Source: Euryarchaeota archaeon UBA36
GTDB taxonomy: Archaea; Thermoplasmatota; Poseidoniia; Poseidoniales; Thalassarchaeaceae
DNA: 34,900 nt
Assembly (NCBI GenBank): GCA_002496485.1
Contig: DAJW01000119.1
Coordinates: 1-34,900 of the forward strand
Direction of reading: 5' to 3'
Below the pieces are notes generated by a model. The model searched no databases and was not told the origin of the DNA. It saw only the letters and a list, made by a program, of their open reading frames with translations. Shown in pieces: positions 33,483-34,900 of this stretch. The stretch's first letter is position 1; every line of letters starts with the position of its first letter. Both the position numbers and the translations under genes were made by a program.

Positions 33483-34900
33483 ATGGTTGTGGCGGAGATG
33501 CCTTTGTTAGATACACCAGCACTCAGAGGTAATCCGTTTGATATGAGGCCAATCGAAAGATCAAGGAGCCATGAGATAGTAGCCAGAGATGAAATACTGA
33601 TTGAATATAGGGAACACATACATTCCTATTCACCACGAATGAAATTAATAGTAGGAGATCATGGCTCAGGAAAATCTTCTCTAATAAACGTACTTTCATC
33701 CTTTACGGATCGATTCTATGTGGGGCAATATTGGCATGAAGAAGAAGTTTTAAGAAAAGTATTAACAGAAATACTTGTTACTTTTGGAGACTATGAGGTC
33801 CCTAGAACTATGAATTTAACGATCGACAAACTAGTCGAAAAATTAGAATCTGAAAATGGCCCATTGCCACTCATTGCTCTAGATTACCCGTCCACTGTCC
33901 CTCTATCCGAATTTCTTTCGCTAATATGCCCAATTTTTCAACGTCTTAGGGCATTCATTGTTATTTCTCTTAATCACTCACAACTAAACTCATTAGATGA
34001 ATCCGTAATCAAAATATTCGACCCACCTTTTGAACTTAAACCACTAAAAGAAAATGAAATCCAGAAACTTTGCGATAAGAGGATTATGAAGATGGCCAAT
34101 GAAAGATGGAAGTTAAGTACAATTCTACTAGAATCAATCCAGAAAACCTCTGGCGGTAATGTGGGCTCAATTATTAGGATACTTAGGGATATTATAGATG
34201 AAAAAAGAGGACTAGGTTGCGAGGGCACCTATCAAAGAATTATTTCATGGAACAAGCCAAACATAATATCCCAAGACGGCAAAAAAAATACTGATCAATC
34301 ACCATACAAAGAAGCAATATCACCAGAGAGAAAGAATGAAGATATATATCTAGAATCAGATGAGGAAAAAGATGAAGAAAAATTAACAAAAGGATATGAT
34401 GATAGTCCGACAGAATTTGAACAATATCTTTCTCAAACTATCAAAATGGAAAGCCATCAAAATACAGGAAATTATGAAGAATTCCAAAATCAAATTGAAG
34501 AAGATGAGGAAGAAAGAATCTTACGTTTAAATTTAGAAAATATAGATAATCAAAAGATAACAGAATGGACAGAAAATCATAAAAAACTTCAATCTGATAA
34601 TAAAAAAATAATACTTACAAATACTCCAAATAATGGTTTTTCAGGTTTGATGAATAGATCAAGAAATGCTTCAAAAGATATGCCGTCAGGAGATCCAGAA
34701 AATATTCCAGTAATGGACTCAGATTTTCCGGCTAACATAGATAGAAAAAAAGAAAAAATATATCCAATAAAATCCGGTTTCAAAAACCAAACTTCTAATC
34801 AGTATCGACTCGATAATCTCCCATCTAAAATCGATATAGACGATAAGAGTGTATTCTCATCGGAAGGAGAACAATGGACAGTAGATTCAGCATTCGAGGA
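33483..34900 (+). CDS. AAA-type P-loop ATPase with long disordered tail (3' end outside window)
   Basis: An open frame of 472 codons runs from ATG at 33483 to the window end without a stop. N-terminal NPFDMRPIERSRSHEIVARDEI (residues 17-38) resembles the lead-in of Cdc6/ExeA-type ATPases; Walker A is VGDHGSGKSSL (57-67) and a Walker B-like strand is LPLIALDYP (128-136). FIVISLNHS (158-166) fits a sensor 1 position, and GGNVGSIIRILRD (224-236) fits the winged or sensor 2 region. From about residue 255 the sequence is low-complexity, rich in Asn, Glu, Asp, Lys and Ser. Walker A differs from typical Orc1/Cdc6 (GPTGTGKT), so a divergent Orc1/Cdc6 relative is only possible. A second ATG at 33498 could be the start. 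Confidence 0.75.
   Translation, partial: MVVAEMPLLDTPALRGNPFDMRPIERSRSHEIVARDEILIEYREHIHSYSPRMKLIVGDHGSGKSSLINVLSSFTDRFYVGQYWHEEEVLRKVLTEILVTFGDYEVPRTMNLTIDKLVEKLESENGPLPLIALDYPSTVPLSEFLSLICPIFQRLRAFIVISLNHSQLNSLDESVIKIFDPPFELKPLKENEIQKLCDKRIMKMANERWKLSTILLESIQKTSGGNVGSIIRILRDIIDEKRGLGCEGTYQRIISWNKPNIISQDGKKNTDQSPYKEAISPERKNEDIYLESDEEKDEEKLTKGYDDSPTEFEQYLSQTIKMESHQNTGNYEEFQNQIEEDEEERILRLNLENIDNQKITEWTENHKKLQSDNKKIILTNTPNNGFSGLMNRSRNASKDMPSGDPENIPVMDSDFPANIDRKKEKIYPIKSGFKNQTSNQYRLDNLPSKIDIDDKSVFSSEGEQWTVDSAFE

Noticed and set aside
1..34900. CRISPR array, insertion sequences, prophage or defence genes
   Set aside because: No regularly spaced direct repeats, transposase, integrase or known defence domain was seen; the gene content is mostly housekeeping and envelope functions.

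Overview
The window reads as a compact, AT-rich archaeal chromosome segment. Archaeal markers are a TATA-binding protein, an archaeal-type mevalonate kinase, class II HMG-CoA reductase, SepF, an archaeosine tRNA-guanine transglycosylase, CTP-dependent riboflavin kinase (RibK) and a fused aconitase-X protein. The many Asp-rich PKD-type surface domains, the acyl-CoA dehydrogenase and the PqqB-like, UMF1 and bPH2 proteins fit a marine Thermoplasmatota such as Poseidoniales (Marine Group II) or Marine Group III. That placement is inference. No rRNA, tRNA, CRISPR array, insertion sequence or prophage was seen.

Layout. 1-5459 (+): 3' part of mevalonate kinase, TBP with an internal insertion, a 1159-residue surface protein overlapping TBP, and SepF. 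5471-8173 (-): a tight six-gene run (small soluble protein, peroxiredoxin, hypothetical, endonuclease III, two small membrane proteins). 8276-10161: SpoU-type RNA methyltransferase converging on an acyl-CoA dehydrogenase. 10305-14191 (+): fused aconitase-X, translationally coupled to an archaeosine TGT that lacks the usual zinc cysteines. 14234-20157 (+): a five-gene ABC-2 export operon with two ATPases, two permeases (one with a large Asp-rich ectodomain) and a possible lipocalin-like protein. 20211-23996: PH-domain membrane protein, TPR protein, TruA, RibK and a PqqB-like metallo-beta-lactamase. 24124-28810 (+): membrane acyltransferase-like protein, a Kbl/BioF-type enzyme, a hotdog thioesterase and a eukaryotic-type citrate synthase. 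28813-31892: a glycerophosphodiesterase whose motif order suggests circular permutation, and a UMF1-family transporter with an inserted soluble domain. 31916-34900: HMG-CoA reductase (-) and a divergent AAA-type ATPase (+, cut by the window end), separated by a 253-bp AT-rich spacer with at least six copies of a GCGTTAAT-type repeat, some spaced one helical turn apart.

How the genes fit together. Mevalonate kinase, HMG-CoA reductase and a candidate phosphomevalonate dehydratase (aconitase-X) together suggest isoprenoid lipid synthesis by the archaeal anhydromevalonate route, although the genes are dispersed. The strongest candidates for something new are the apparently permuted glycerophosphodiesterase, the phased repeat array beside the ATPase gene (possible origin or operator), the zinc-less TGT with an apparent ArcS-like middle domain, and the TBP insertion.
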